A stretch of 64,000 nt of DNA from Gammaproteobacteria bacterium. Lineage in GTDB: Bacteria > Pseudomonadota > Gammaproteobacteria > Burkholderiales > Burkholderiaceae_B. The DNA lies in NCBI GenBank assembly GCA_030832095.1, contig JAURJT010000039.1, forward strand, positions 62,001 to 126,000. The letters are read 5' to 3'. The notes beneath the pieces were generated by a model. The model had not been told where the DNA came from, did no database searches, and worked only from the letters and a program-made list of their open reading frames with translations. The translations under genes were made by a program, and so were the position numbers. How positions within the stretch are numbered: the stretch's first letter is position 1; each line of letters opens with the position of its first letter. Shown piece after piece: positions 25,413 through 34,598 of the stretch.

Positions 25413-26372
25413 ATGAAAGCTCGAATCCTTGCCGCGCTGGCTGCCATAGTGCTTAGCGCCAATTGCACAGCTGCTTTTCCTGAACGTGCGGTGACCTTGA
25501 TTGCTCCGTTTCCGGCCGGTGGTGCTGCTGACGTGATCGCGCGCCTGCTGGCCAGACAACTTGAACTGCAACTTGGCAAACCGGTAATCGTCGAAAACAA
25601 AGCAGGCGCAGGCAGCGTAATTGGTGCAACGTATGTCGCCAATGCTAAACCTGATGGGTACACCCTCTTGCTCGGCGCAAACTCAACCTTTGTCCTGAAC
25701 CCAGCTTTGATGGCTAAGATGCCCTACGATTCTGCGGTGGATTTTGATGCCATCGGTAAAGTTGGGACTCTTAGTTTAGCGTTATTGGTCAATCCTCAAG
25801 TCCCTGCAAACAACGTCGCAGAGCTGATTGCCCTAATTCGTGCCAACCCCGATAAATATTCGTACGCAAGTTATGGCAACGGCACGACGTCAAACTTTGC
25901 CGGCGCAATGTTCAATTCAGTCACTGGCTTGAACGTGATGCATATCCCCTACAAGGGCAGCACACCCGCCATGAATGATACGATTGGCGGGCAAGTACCG
26001 ATATCTTATGACACGGTTTTGGCGACGACACCACAACATAACGCGGGTCGCGTTCGGGCGCTCGCTGTCACCAGCATCAAGCGTTCACCCTTGTTACCTA
26101 ATATCCCCACCTTAGCTGAGTCGGGCTTCAAGGACTTCAATATTGTGGCTTGGAATGCCGTTGTCGGTCCAAAAGGCTTACCCGCTGACGTCAAAGCTGT
26201 ATTGCAAAAGGCGTTGAAAGCAGTCATTGAAGACCCAGCCGTCGTCGAGAAAATGGCCGCTACTGGTTTTGATATCAGTTGGAACCCCGCTAACGACTGG
26301 GCGCAAATGATTCGGTCAGAAATTGCTGAGTCCAAAGACATAGCAGTCAAAGCAAAAATAAAAATTGAGTAA
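25413..26372 (+). CDS. Bug-type tripartite tricarboxylate transporter substrate-binding protein
   Basis: A 319-residue periplasmic binding protein of the Bug/TctC family, hugely expanded in Burkholderiales. A signal peptide ends near NCTAA. Typical segments are RAVTLIAPFPAGGAADVIARLLA, VIVENKAGAGSVIGATYVA, DGYTLLLG and the MHIPYKGSTPAM ligand loop. No TctA/TctB membrane genes are near, as is common for orphan Bug proteins. I chose the ATG at 25413, with GGAG six bases before, because it places the signal peptide at the N-terminus; an upstream GTG-led extension to 25275 is not supported. Ligand probably a carboxylate, not determined. Confidence 0.9.
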   Translation: MKARILAALAAIVLSANCTAAFPERAVTLIAPFPAGGAADVIARLLARQLELQLGKPVIVENKAGAGSVIGATYVANAKPDGYTLLLGANSTFVLNPALMAKMPYDSAVDFDAIGKVGTLSLALLVNPQVPANNVAELIALIRANPDKYSYASYGNGTTSNFAGAMFNSVTGLNVMHIPYKGSTPAMNDTIGGQVPISYDTVLATTPQHNAGRVRALAVTSIKRSPLLPNIPTLAESGFKDFNIVAWNAVVGPKGLPADVKAVLQKALKAVIEDPAVVEKMAATGFDISWNPANDWAQMIRSEIAESKDIAVKAKIKIE

Positions 26373-26458
26373 AATTCTTTGATGTCCAATCGCGACAAGT
26401 TCTTTTGCGTTCTGTGACAATCAAAATCAGGCCCGCTTAACGCTTCTTTGGATCGTAC

Positions 26459-27073
26459 ATGTCACTTTTTTTGATTCGCCACGGCGAAACTTTGCTCAAT
26501 GCCGCGCGCACGGTTCAACCTGCCGCAACCCCTCTTGCGCCGCGCGGGCTTGCGCAGGCTGAACTCGTCGCCGCGCGGGTGATTGGCCTCAAACCTGCAG
26601 CAATCTTATCAAGCGATATGCCGCGCGCCTGGCAAACTGCTGAAGCAATCGCACGCCATACGGGGCTCGAACCTCTAAGCACTGAACTATTACGTGAGCG
26701 TAATTTTGGTGATTTGCGCGGCCGTCCTTACGACACGCTGAGCTTTAACCCACTTGAGATGATTGAGGCACCCGCAAACGGTGAATCTTTGGCCGAGTTT
26801 CACGAACGCGTTACCGAGGCGTTTGAGTATGCAGCGCGACTGCGTGTATCGCTAGATGGCCCGTTAGTTGTTGTTTGCCACGGCTTAGTGATTCATGCCA
26901 TGCTGGCCAATTGCATTGACATCAGTAAACAGGCAATACCAGCGCGCATCGGCAACACCTCGATCACCCGCGTCGTCGCGCAGCATCCCTTTACAGCCGA
27001 ACTCGTGAACTGTACAGCGCACTTAGACGGCACCGATTTAGCTGAAGATACTAAAAGCTTATCGGGCGGCTAA
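26459..27073 (+). CDS. Histidine phosphatase family protein
   Basis: A 204-residue member of the phosphoglycerate-mutase-like histidine phosphatase superfamily. The catalytic RHG is in LFLIRHGETLLNA; the second arginine/glutamate region (LLRERNFGDLRG) and the distal histidine in VVVCHGLVIHAML complete the active site. Substrates in this family range from sugar phosphates to the alpha-ribazole phosphate; none can be assigned. It lies 86 bases after the Bug gene in the same direction and is convergent with the CoxS-CoxG fusion gene. Confidence 0.88.
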   Translation: MSLFLIRHGETLLNAARTVQPAATPLAPRGLAQAELVAARVIGLKPAAILSSDMPRAWQTAEAIARHTGLEPLSTELLRERNFGDLRGRPYDTLSFNPLEMIEAPANGESLAEFHERVTEAFEYAARLRVSLDGPLVVVCHGLVIHAMLANCIDISKQAIPARIGNTSITRVVAQHPFTAELVNCTAHLDGTDLAEDTKSLSGG

Positions 27074-27116
27074 ACACGTCGAGCAGTTAGCGCCCCACCC
27101 ACTTGAGCGTTGTCAG

Positions 27117-28346
27117 TTAGCGAACCCCGAACAGACTTTTGATTTTCTGCCAGAGGATACTTAACATGACCCCAATAGGATTGATAGCTTGAGCCTGCGC
27201 AGCCTTGTGCGTATCCGGGTACGCCAAACGCTGCGACACATTTTTACCAAAATCCGCCACCATCCGTCGCACAAACTCTTGTACTAAGCCAGAACGCGAA
27301 AACTGCGCCAACGGCCCCTGTAAGGTGTAGAGTAGTTCGACAGCAACGCGCGTACTCGTCGCACTAAGCGCTTCAAGTTGGTAGCGCACATCGCCGGTCG
27401 CGCGCGACTGGCTGACCGAATCTTGACCCGTCCCTTTCAAAACCGCAACGTGTTGGGCTGCATCACGTTCAATCTTAGCGCTACCTTTGAAGGATGCCGC
27501 CATTGGGCCGAATTTAATCGCAATATTTCCTGTGACCTGCTCAGACGTCTCACTGTCGATTTGAGCACCGGGCAAACAACTTGCGACAGCTTTTAAATCC
27601 GACATGAAAGTCCAAACCGCCTCAAGGCCGAACGGAACGTCAAACGACGCGTTCACCTTCGTGCCCTTTTGCTGAACCTGTTGGTCTCGACCCTGTGTGT
27701 CTGCTACGCCGCCCATGCCGATAGGGCGTACAGGCGGTTGCTCACTCGACTCAGAGAGTTTCCCAAGTTGGCGCTTAGCCTCAAAGCTCGTGAAAGCTTG
27801 CGCAAGCCGTGGGGCGTCAATAGGCTCGGCTCTCCCTTCAGCAATCGCTACGCGCAACAATTGAACTTGAGCATCGGGGTACTCGCGTAAGTCTTGCAGC
27901 ACCGCTAAGATCGCCGCGACAATCCCCATGTAGCCGGTACAACGGCACAAATTGCCCGCCAATTCAATGCGCACGCGCTGCTCATCGGCTTGTGGCAAAC
28001 GCAAAATGATGTCGCGCGCGGTTGCCAGCATGCCGGGGGTGCAGTAGCCACATTGCAAAGCGTGATGGGTTTGGAAAGCAGCACGAAGGCGCGACATCAC
28101 CGGGTCAGACTCATAACCCTCAATCGTCGTAATGGCACGACCCTCGCAGGCCACCGCGTAAGTGATACAAGCCCTGACTGGTTCGCCATCAAGCAGTACG
28201 GTACAGGCACCACAGACACCGTGTTCGCAACCAAGATGCGTGCCCGTGAGCTGTACCACATCCCGCAAAAAATCACCCAAATGGGTGCGGTCAGAGACTG
28301 CCTTTTGAACAGTGTTGCCGTTCACCGTTAACGTAATGATCTTCAT
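27117..28346 (-). CDS. CoxS-CoxG fusion: [2Fe-2S] subunit joined to SRPBCC CoxG domain
   Basis: This 409-residue protein joins two normally separate components of a Cox-type molybdenum hydroxylase. Residues 1-155 are the small iron-sulfur subunit: plant-type cluster C40, C45, C48, C60 and the second cluster C99, C102, C134, C136. Residues about 220-370 are a CoxG-like SRPBCC domain (SFDVPFGLEAVWTFMSDLKAVASCLPGA), which in CO dehydrogenase anchors the enzyme to the membrane. A short amphipathic/hydrophobic C-terminus (GVMLSILWQKIKSLFG) could contact the membrane. It is last in the operon after the large and FAD subunits. The 118-bp spacer to the FAD-subunit gene shows no frame linking them. 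Confidence 0.88.
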   Translation of the reverse strand: MKIITLTVNGNTVQKAVSDRTHLGDFLRDVVQLTGTHLGCEHGVCGACTVLLDGEPVRACITYAVACEGRAITTIEGYESDPVMSRLRAAFQTHHALQCGYCTPGMLATARDIILRLPQADEQRVRIELAGNLCRCTGYMGIVAAILAVLQDLREYPDAQVQLLRVAIAEGRAEPIDAPRLAQAFTSFEAKRQLGKLSESSEQPPVRPIGMGGVADTQGRDQQVQQKGTKVNASFDVPFGLEAVWTFMSDLKAVASCLPGAQIDSETSEQVTGNIAIKFGPMAASFKGSAKIERDAAQHVAVLKGTGQDSVSQSRATGDVRYQLEALSATSTRVAVELLYTLQGPLAQFSRSGLVQEFVRRMVADFGKNVSQRLAYPDTHKAAQAQAINPIGVMLSILWQKIKSLFGVR

Positions 28347-28464
28347 GCGTGCGTTCTCGGCTCAAGGCTTTGTCTAGTGGCCCAGTCATTGCAGTTCACA
28401 ATATTCATATTTTTCAGCAGCCGTACCATGCAGCAACTGACTGTTGTGTCTTTCACAGATGGCT

Positions 28465-29310
28465 TCATGTATCACCTCGCAAACCAAAAGCCTGTTTGAG
28501 ACAGCGCATCACAGCCGCAGCGGCCATGCGGCGCCCGAGTGTGTCAAGTTGGCCAATATTCTCGCGTAAGGCAGCGTCAATCGCCGCCTCAGACGCGGCA
28601 ACTACACCACCATGGGCGACTGCACTAGCAAGCGCCTCAAGTGCTACCGGCGCACCATCTAAGGCGCCCACAACAATCTGCGCTGTCGCACTTACGGGTT
28701 CAAAATAAGCCGCACAACTGGCTTCGGCGAATTCGCCTGTCTTTCGACAAAATTTGTAATACCCCCAGCGAGCTTGAGCGCTCAAGAGCGGCAAATGCAG
28801 CGCTGTAATCGCCTCACCTTCGCCCAAAATAGTCGTGTAGGCGGCCAGCATAAAGTCTTGCATATTGATCAGACGCGGCGCTTGCTCAAAGGCACACACT
28901 TCAACCTGCGCATTGAGCGCCCGCGCAGCAAGAACCCAGTCGGCTGCTGGATCGGCATGCGCCAAACTACCACCCACCGTGCCACGATTGCGCACTGATC
29001 GATAGGCGATACGCGCAGCCATCTCTTGTACGGGGTGCCCGCGCAAGAGCTCAAAACGCCCATCTTCAATTTCGGCATGCGTCACCGATGCACCGACTCG
29101 CACACGCCCTTGAACCAGATCCACGCTGCGTAATTCATTGAGGCGGGACACATCCAGCACTTGGGTAGGACGTGCCAGTCGCAAGTTCAGCATGGGGCCC
29201 AAGGATTGACTCCCCGCCATGAGTTTGGCTTGACCTCCAGAGCCGGCAAGCGTTTGCAAGGCCTGCGCCAACGTAGCGGGTTTGATATATTCGAACTGCG
29301 CCGCTTTCAT
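28465..29310 (-). CDS. Molybdenum hydroxylase FAD-binding subunit (CoxM type)
   Basis: A 281-residue medium subunit that takes electrons from the [2Fe-2S] protein to FAD and on to an acceptor. FAD motifs are KLMAGSQSLGPMLNLR and the pyrophosphate-binding TVGGSLAHADPAADW; the C-terminal CO_deh_flav_C domain begins around residue 170. The start ATG overlaps the large-subunit stop by four bases (ATGA), which couples their translation. The set large-medium-small(+CoxG) is complete. Confidence 0.9.
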   Translation of the reverse strand: MKAAQFEYIKPATLAQALQTLAGSGGQAKLMAGSQSLGPMLNLRLARPTQVLDVSRLNELRSVDLVQGRVRVGASVTHAEIEDGRFELLRGHPVQEMAARIAYRSVRNRGTVGGSLAHADPAADWVLAARALNAQVEVCAFEQAPRLINMQDFMLAAYTTILGEGEAITALHLPLLSAQARWGYYKFCRKTGEFAEASCAAYFEPVSATAQIVVGALDGAPVALEALASAVAHGGVVAASEAAIDAALRENIGQLDTLGRRMAAAAVMRCLKQAFGLRGDT

Positions 29311-31676
29311 CGCACCACGTCCGTTTTTTGTTCAAGCGCCTGAAGCACTCGTCTTGGCGTCAGTGGGGTACGCGTCAATTCGGCCGCACCGACTCTGCGC
29401 AGCGCATCATTGACCGCACCAAAAATCGCCGCGGGTGGTGCAATGGCACCACCCTCACCCATACCCTTCGCACCAAACTCTGTGTGAGGCGAAGGCGTTT
29501 CAAAATGATCCATCCGAATATTTGGAACCTCAGTTGCCCCCGGCATCACATAGTCAGCGAGGGTCGAGGCCAGTGGTTGCGCGAACTCGTCGTAACGCAT
29601 TTCTTCATAGAGCGCGGTACCGATCCCCTGAGCAACCCCGCCAATCGTTTGCCCTTCAACCACCATCGGATTCACGAGCACGCCACAGTCTTCAACGACC
29701 ACATAATCCAGAATTTCGACCCCACCCATTTGCGGATCGACCGCGACGAGTGCGACGTGTGTGGCATAACTAAAGGCGCCTGTATCCACGCGCGGTTTAT
29801 AGCCAACGGTCGCCTCTAAACCGGCCGGATCCACGTCGGGCGGCAAGAGTTGTGGGCTCAGGTACCAGGCTTTTGCGATGTCACTCAAAGACACTCGACG
29901 TTCACCGCAACACACTGAACCGCTTTCAAGAACGACGTCTGTCACTTTGGCTTTCAACAAATGCGCGCCAATGTTCAATAACTGCGGGACCAGTTTTTGG
30001 CAAGCTTGCGAGACGGCTCCGCCAGACATCACCAGTGAACGCGAAGCGTAGGTACCACTCGAATATGGAGTCTGTCCTGTATCTCCGTGCATCACACGCA
30101 TCTTAGACAGCTCGATCCCCAAGACTTCGTGCGCAATCTGAGCAAAAGTGGTTTCCATCCCTTGCCCATGAGAATGCACACCCACTCTGATTTCAAGACC
30201 GCCATCAGGCGTCATGCGCACCATCGCCTGGTCAAAGCCAGGAACAATAGGCATCCCCCAAGCGGCAAATACCGAAGTGCCATGAGCCGATTGCTCGGTA
30301 TACGTGGCTAAGCCAACACCAATCAAACGCCCATCGGCCTCGCCTTGTTGTTGGCGCGCACGCACGGCTTTGACATTAATCATCTCAAGTGCGCGTCTGA
30401 CACTGGCGGGATAATCACCGCTATCAAAGTGCTTGTTTGCAACATTCACATAGGGCATCTGCTCGGGTTGCACGAGATTTTCAAGACGAATCTCCCAAGG
30501 CTCGCGACCCACCTCAAGCGCCAGTGCGTTCAGCGTGAGCTCCATGGCAAAGCACACACCGGTGCGCGCCACGCCTCGATAGGGTACAAAACCAGGCTTA
30601 TTGGTGGCGACACATTGCGTGACGCAGCGATAGCCATCGAAGGCATAAGGACCGGGCAAATTACCGATCGCCTGGCCCGGTTCAATCCCAATCGTAAATG
30701 GCCAGACTGAATAGGCGCCACCGTCAATCGTAATCTTCGCATCGAGCGCAAGTAAACGCCCACGACGATCTGCATAGGCAGTCATTTCGTAATGATGCTC
30801 GCGGGTATTCGCACCCGCGATCAAATGTTCACGACGATCTTCAAGGTAGCGAAACGGCTTACGATACGTCTTGGCAAGCCAGGCCACGCACAACTCTTCT
30901 TGCTGCAGCACGCACTTGTAGCCGAACGCCCCGCCCACATCAGGCGAAATCACACGTACCTGCCCCTGATCCATCTGCAAATATTGAGCGAGCGCTGTAC
31001 GAATCAAATGAGGCACTTGGGTCGCGCTCACCACCACCAACTGATTCGCCTGGTGATCCCAATAGGCAAGTACGGCTTTGCCCTCGAGCGGCACCATACA
31101 CTGACGCGAAAGACTCATCTTTCGATGAACCACAACCTCAGCCTGTGCAGCAAGTGCATCAAAATTCTTATCAACCGATAACGTCACGAAGGCGTTGTCT
31201 TTCCATTGCTCATGCACCAGATTATTTGCGGCCTGCATCGCAGTGACGACATCCGCGTACGCTGGCAACTCTTGATACTGCACCTGCACGGTTTCGAGCA
31301 AGTCTTCAGCTTCAGCACGCGTTGGCGCAAACCCCATGACAATCGGCTCACCCACAAAGCGCACTTTATCTCGCGCCAAAGGCGGATGTGCAGACAACTG
31401 ATACGTCGGTAAAGACGAGTCAGCAGCAATATCTAGCACATCGCTCAAGTGCGCACGAGTGAACACCGCATGCTGACCCGCAGGTGCAATCTCAATTGCC
31501 GTCAACCGGGCGTGCGCAAGCGGGCTGCGCATAAAAGCCACTTCAGACAACCCAGGCATCACCATATCCGCAACAAAATTTGCTTTGCCATGCAGATGAC
31601 GATCATCTTCTTTACGCAATACCCTTGCCCCAATGCCTTGGGGCTTAATACGCGACGTGCTACCTGGGTGTCCCAT
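29307..31676 (-). CDS. Molybdenum hydroxylase large subunit, molybdopterin-binding (CoxL/XDH family)
   Basis: This 789-residue subunit carries the molybdenum cytosine dinucleotide site. The start GIGARVLRKEDDRHLHGKANFVADM is typical, as are SPDVGGAFGYK, the ALEVGREPWEIRLENLV region and the C-terminal catalytic-Glu region TEFGAKGMGEGGAIAPPAAI. In place of the CODH active-site loop AYRCSFR it has PYRGVARTG, so this is a form II-like enzyme, not a true CO dehydrogenase. Such enzymes hydroxylate aldehydes, purines or N-heteroaromatic rings. The cluster neighbours (PreA-like, hydantoinase A/B) argue for an N-heterocycle. It lacks any signal peptide and is cytoplasmic. Confidence 0.9.
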   Translation of the reverse strand: MGHPGSTSRIKPQGIGARVLRKEDDRHLHGKANFVADMVMPGLSEVAFMRSPLAHARLTAIEIAPAGQHAVFTRAHLSDVLDIAADSSLPTYQLSAHPPLARDKVRFVGEPIVMGFAPTRAEAEDLLETVQVQYQELPAYADVVTAMQAANNLVHEQWKDNAFVTLSVDKNFDALAAQAEVVVHRKMSLSRQCMVPLEGKAVLAYWDHQANQLVVVSATQVPHLIRTALAQYLQMDQGQVRVISPDVGGAFGYKCVLQQEELCVAWLAKTYRKPFRYLEDRREHLIAGANTREHHYEMTAYADRRGRLLALDAKITIDGGAYSVWPFTIGIEPGQAIGNLPGPYAFDGYRCVTQCVATNKPGFVPYRGVARTGVCFAMELTLNALALEVGREPWEIRLENLVQPEQMPYVNVANKHFDSGDYPASVRRALEMINVKAVRARQQQGEADGRLIGVGLATYTEQSAHGTSVFAAWGMPIVPGFDQAMVRMTPDGGLEIRVGVHSHGQGMETTFAQIAHEVLGIELSKMRVMHGDTGQTPYSSGTYASRSLVMSGGAVSQACQKLVPQLLNIGAHLLKAKVTDVVLESGSVCCGERRVSLSDIAKAWYLSPQLLPPDVDPAGLEATVGYKPRVDTGAFSYATHVALVAVDPQMGGVEILDYVVVEDCGVLVNPMVVEGQTIGGVAQGIGTALYEEMRYDEFAQPLASTLADYVMPGATEVPNIRMDHFETPSPHTEFGAKGMGEGGAIAPPAAIFGAVNDALRRVGAAELTRTPLTPRRVLQALEQKTDVVR

Positions 31677-31704
31677 GCTTCACACTCAATTCAAACAAGG
31701 TTTA

Positions 31705-31773
31705 AAGCGTAACCATCAATGATTAAATATTCAAAAAAAAATAATCACCGATGGCTAAACGTTCAAAGCATAA
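31705..31773. repeat. Degenerate repeats after the TRAP-protein gene
   Basis: Minus-strand reading past the TRAP gene stop shows GTTTAGCCATCGGTGATTAT and ATTTAATCATTGATGGTTA-like segments about 30 bases apart, both resembling the gene's own end GTTAACCGTCGTTGATTAT. They look like worn copies of the 3' end plus stop. An A9/T9 run lies between them. Similarity is moderate and judged by eye. Confidence 0.35.
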
Positions 31774-32868
31774 TCAACGACGGTTAACAGCGGCGAAGGT
31801 GTAATTGTCGAGCGTTGCCTCTGCCAAGCGGAACCAACTGGCTTCGCTTTGTTGAAACTTCTGCCACTCAGGGAAAATCGCAGCGAAATCTGGATTCTTG
31901 GCTGACAGTTCTTTCCAGAGTTCTTGCGAGGCCTGATAGGTCGCGTCCATCACATCTTTAGAGAACAGACCGACTTTAGCGCCACCGCCAATTAACTTGC
32001 GCAACGCCTCTGGGTTTTTAGCGTCGTAATTCGCAAGCATCTTGAGCGTTTGTTCGTTGCAGGCAACTTCGAAAGCAGCCTGATACGCGGGTGGCAAGGC
32101 TGCGAACGCTTTGTCATTGACCATCGTCGTAATCGATGCACTACCCTCGAACCAACCAGGCGCATAGTAAAACGGCGCAACTTTATTCAAACCAAGTTTT
32201 TCGTCATCATATGGACCAATCCATTCCGCTGCATCAATCGTCCCTTTTTCTAGAGAAGAATAAATATCAGACGGAGGGATTTGCTGCGGAACAGCCCCAA
32301 GTTTTGAAAGCACCATACCGCCAATGCCACCAATACGAATTTTTAAACCTTGCAGATCAGCGACGGACTTGATCTCTTTGCGATACCACCCACCCATCTG
32401 TACACCCACGTTGCCACAGGTGAAGTTAATAATGTTGTACTTTTTGTAGACTGCGCGCACCAACGCCAAACCACCACCGTACATTAACCAGGCATTGTGC
32501 TGTCGCGCATTTAAACCATAGCTCAGACCCGTATCAAATGTCAGTGCGGTATTTTTGCCGATGAAGTATGTGCTTAAGGTGTGGTTACACTCAACTGTGC
32601 CGTTACTGACACCATCCATACTCTGGGGTGCAGGCATGATTTCACCACCTGCAAAGACACGAATTTCAAATTTGCCGTCAGTGAGTTGAGCAACACGTTT
32701 GCCGAGCTCTTCAGCCGAGCCATAAATCGTGTCAAGGCCTTTAGGCCAACTCGTTGACATACGCCATTTGACAGTCGGACTGGTTTGCGCGAAGGCTGGC
32801 GCGCCGATCGCAGCTAAGCCAGCGCCAGCGGCTGTAGCAGTTTTGGTAAGAAAACGACGTCGTTGCAT
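31774..32868 (-). CDS. TRAP transporter substrate-binding protein, Tat-exported
   Basis: A 364-residue periplasmic binding protein of the DctP/TakP type. The N-terminus MQRRRFLTKTATAAGAGLAA carries a twin-arginine motif, cut near AFAQ. The mature start VKWRMSTSWPKGLDTIYGSAEELGKRV is typical of the TakP-like subgroup binding 2-oxo acids or related carboxylates. The WYRKEIKSVADLQGLKIRIGG region contains the ligand-binding arginine. No DctQ/DctM membrane genes lie nearby, so it must use a transporter encoded elsewhere. It sits inside the hydantoinase-molybdenum hydroxylase cluster, so its ligand is probably the substrate of that pathway. Confidence 0.9.
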   Translation of the reverse strand: MQRRRFLTKTATAAGAGLAAIGAPAFAQTSPTVKWRMSTSWPKGLDTIYGSAEELGKRVAQLTDGKFEIRVFAGGEIMPAPQSMDGVSNGTVECNHTLSTYFIGKNTALTFDTGLSYGLNARQHNAWLMYGGGLALVRAVYKKYNIINFTCGNVGVQMGGWYRKEIKSVADLQGLKIRIGGIGGMVLSKLGAVPQQIPPSDIYSSLEKGTIDAAEWIGPYDDEKLGLNKVAPFYYAPGWFEGSASITTMVNDKAFAALPPAYQAAFEVACNEQTLKMLANYDAKNPEALRKLIGGGAKVGLFSKDVMDATYQASQELWKELSAKNPDFAAIFPEWQKFQQSEASWFRLAEATLDNYTFAAVNRR

Positions 32869-32944
32869 GCGAATCCCCTAGAGAGAAGTTAAGTGAGCAT
32901 ACTGATAGGTCAACAAAATATCAACAACTGTACATCTTGCAGCG

Positions 32945-34489
32945 TCAGGGTTTGACGCCGTAACCACCTCCGCCCGGCAAGCCTAGCTCGAGAATATCTC
33001 CCTCGACCATATCGACTACGCCCTTTGGATGTTCAACTGCCTGGCCATTAAGCAAGACATGGCCAGTGCGCCCCGCTTGTCCGCCTTCGATACCTTTAGC
33101 GGGCACGCGTGTTCGTTCTGTTAACAAAGACACGCGCAGGCGACCGGGCCAGCGCGATTGGAATGATACTTTTTGCCCCATACCGCCACGATGGATACCT
33201 TCGCCACCTGAACCTTCGATCAGGCTCTTACAACCAAAGAGCACCGGCGAGAGCATCTCGGCGACTTCGATGGGAGTGTTTGAAATATTGGCCGGAAACC
33301 CCGAAGTCGGTGGACCGTCGCGATCACGCATCGCCCCCATACCGCCATTAAAAAAGAGAATGCTGGAAAACGAGGTGCCAAGTGCAGGATTCACGCCGCG
33401 CATCAACACGGACCACAGCGGCGTGCCACTATCCGCCTGCACACGCTCAGGCATCACTGAAGCGAGCGCCTCAAACACGGCGGCTTGTAGTTGGTGTCCG
33501 ATCAAATGCCTCGCCCCGACCGCGGCCGGCGGCTTTGCGTTCACGATCGTCCCCTCTGGGGCAATCACTTTAAACAAGCGCGTGAAGCCATCGTTATTCG
33601 GGATACCTGGTGACAACAGACATTTAAAGGGATAAATCGTGTATGCGTAGGTGTGATTAAAGGTCTCATTAATTCCAAATCTGACCTGCGCCGTACTGCC
33701 ACTGTAATCCACCGTCACACCTTCGTGACTCACGGTAATCTTGGCTTGAATCCTGATCCGTTCATCCCACCCATCAGACTCGACCGAGCCGTGATAGATG
33801 CCTGGCGGAATTTTTCGCAGCTCGCGCAGCGCTGCGTCTTCAGAGGCCTTGAAGATCGCCCCCGCGATCTCATTGATATCGCTTAAACCATATTCTTGTA
33901 GTAGCTCAACTAAGCGACGCTCGGCGACTCGCAGCGCCCCTACCTGCGCCTCGATATCACCGCGCACTTGTTGCGGCAAACGCACGTTCGCTTCAAGCAT
34001 CTGCATCACCCACGGGTTAAATACCCCAGCTTCGGCAAGCTTGATCACTGGAAACCGAATCCCTTCTTCGTACACTTCGCCGGCGTCCGCAGACCACTGA
34101 CGACCACCCACATCCGACAAATGTGCCACTGCCATCGCGAACGCCACTAAGCGGTCACCAAAAAAGATGGGCGCGACCATCGTGGCATCGGGCAAATGGC
34201 CTGTGCCAATCCAAGGGTCGTTGGTAAACAGAATATCGCCCGGTTTCAAAGACTCTTGGGGAAACACTTTCAAGATCCCTTTGAGAGACAAAGGCGCTGT
34301 TCCGATAAAGCCGGGGATACTGAGAGCCGACTGCGCGACTAACCGCGCTTCGGGATCGAGGAGCACGCAGGCAAAATCGTTCGACTCTCGTACGACTGTT
34401 GAGAACGAGGTCCGTTTAAGTGTTGCCCCCGCCTCGTCGGTAATCGCGATCAGTCTGTTCCAGTAAATCTCAAGATCAATCGGGCTCAT
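32945..34489 (-). CDS. hyuB: Hydantoinase B/oxoprolinase family subunit
   Basis: The B subunit of an ATP-dependent N-methylhydantoinase/5-oxoprolinase-type enzyme that opens cyclic amides or imides. It begins DLEIYWNRLIAITDEAGATLKRTSFSTVVRE and contains TNDPWIGTGHLPDATMV, VDYSGSTAQV and the GSGGEGIHRGGMGQ region, all standard. I start at ATG 34489, which has AGGAG six bases upstream; the longer frame to 34624 overlaps hyuA and is non-conserved. It follows hyuA by 109 bases. Length 514 is normal. Related subunits also form acetone and acetophenone carboxylases, so ring opening is not the only possibility. Confidence 0.9.
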   Translation of the reverse strand: MSPIDLEIYWNRLIAITDEAGATLKRTSFSTVVRESNDFACVLLDPEARLVAQSALSIPGFIGTAPLSLKGILKVFPQESLKPGDILFTNDPWIGTGHLPDATMVAPIFFGDRLVAFAMAVAHLSDVGGRQWSADAGEVYEEGIRFPVIKLAEAGVFNPWVMQMLEANVRLPQQVRGDIEAQVGALRVAERRLVELLQEYGLSDINEIAGAIFKASEDAALRELRKIPPGIYHGSVESDGWDERIRIQAKITVSHEGVTVDYSGSTAQVRFGINETFNHTYAYTIYPFKCLLSPGIPNNDGFTRLFKVIAPEGTIVNAKPPAAVGARHLIGHQLQAAVFEALASVMPERVQADSGTPLWSVLMRGVNPALGTSFSSILFFNGGMGAMRDRDGPPTSGFPANISNTPIEVAEMLSPVLFGCKSLIEGSGGEGIHRGGMGQKVSFQSRWPGRLRVSLLTERTRVPAKGIEGGQAGRTGHVLLNGQAVEHPKGVVDMVEGDILELGLPGGGGYGVKP

Positions 34490-34598
34490 GCCAGACTCCT
34501 TCGCTGATTCATGCGAGCGTCGCGACTCGACGCAGGTTGGGCATTTATTGGTTTCAGACAAACCTCTTTTGGCATTGCATGCCAGTGCTCTGTTTGTT

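Noticed and set aside
29328-29819. Plus-strand open frame of 163 codons opposite the molybdenum hydroxylase large subunit
   Set aside because: Complementary-strand shadow with unnatural composition; the minus-strand gene is complete and motif-rich.
29307-31676. True aerobic CO dehydrogenase (form I CoxL)
   Set aside because: The AYRCSFR active-site loop is not present; PYRGVART stands in its place, and the neighbours are heterocycle-type enzymes.
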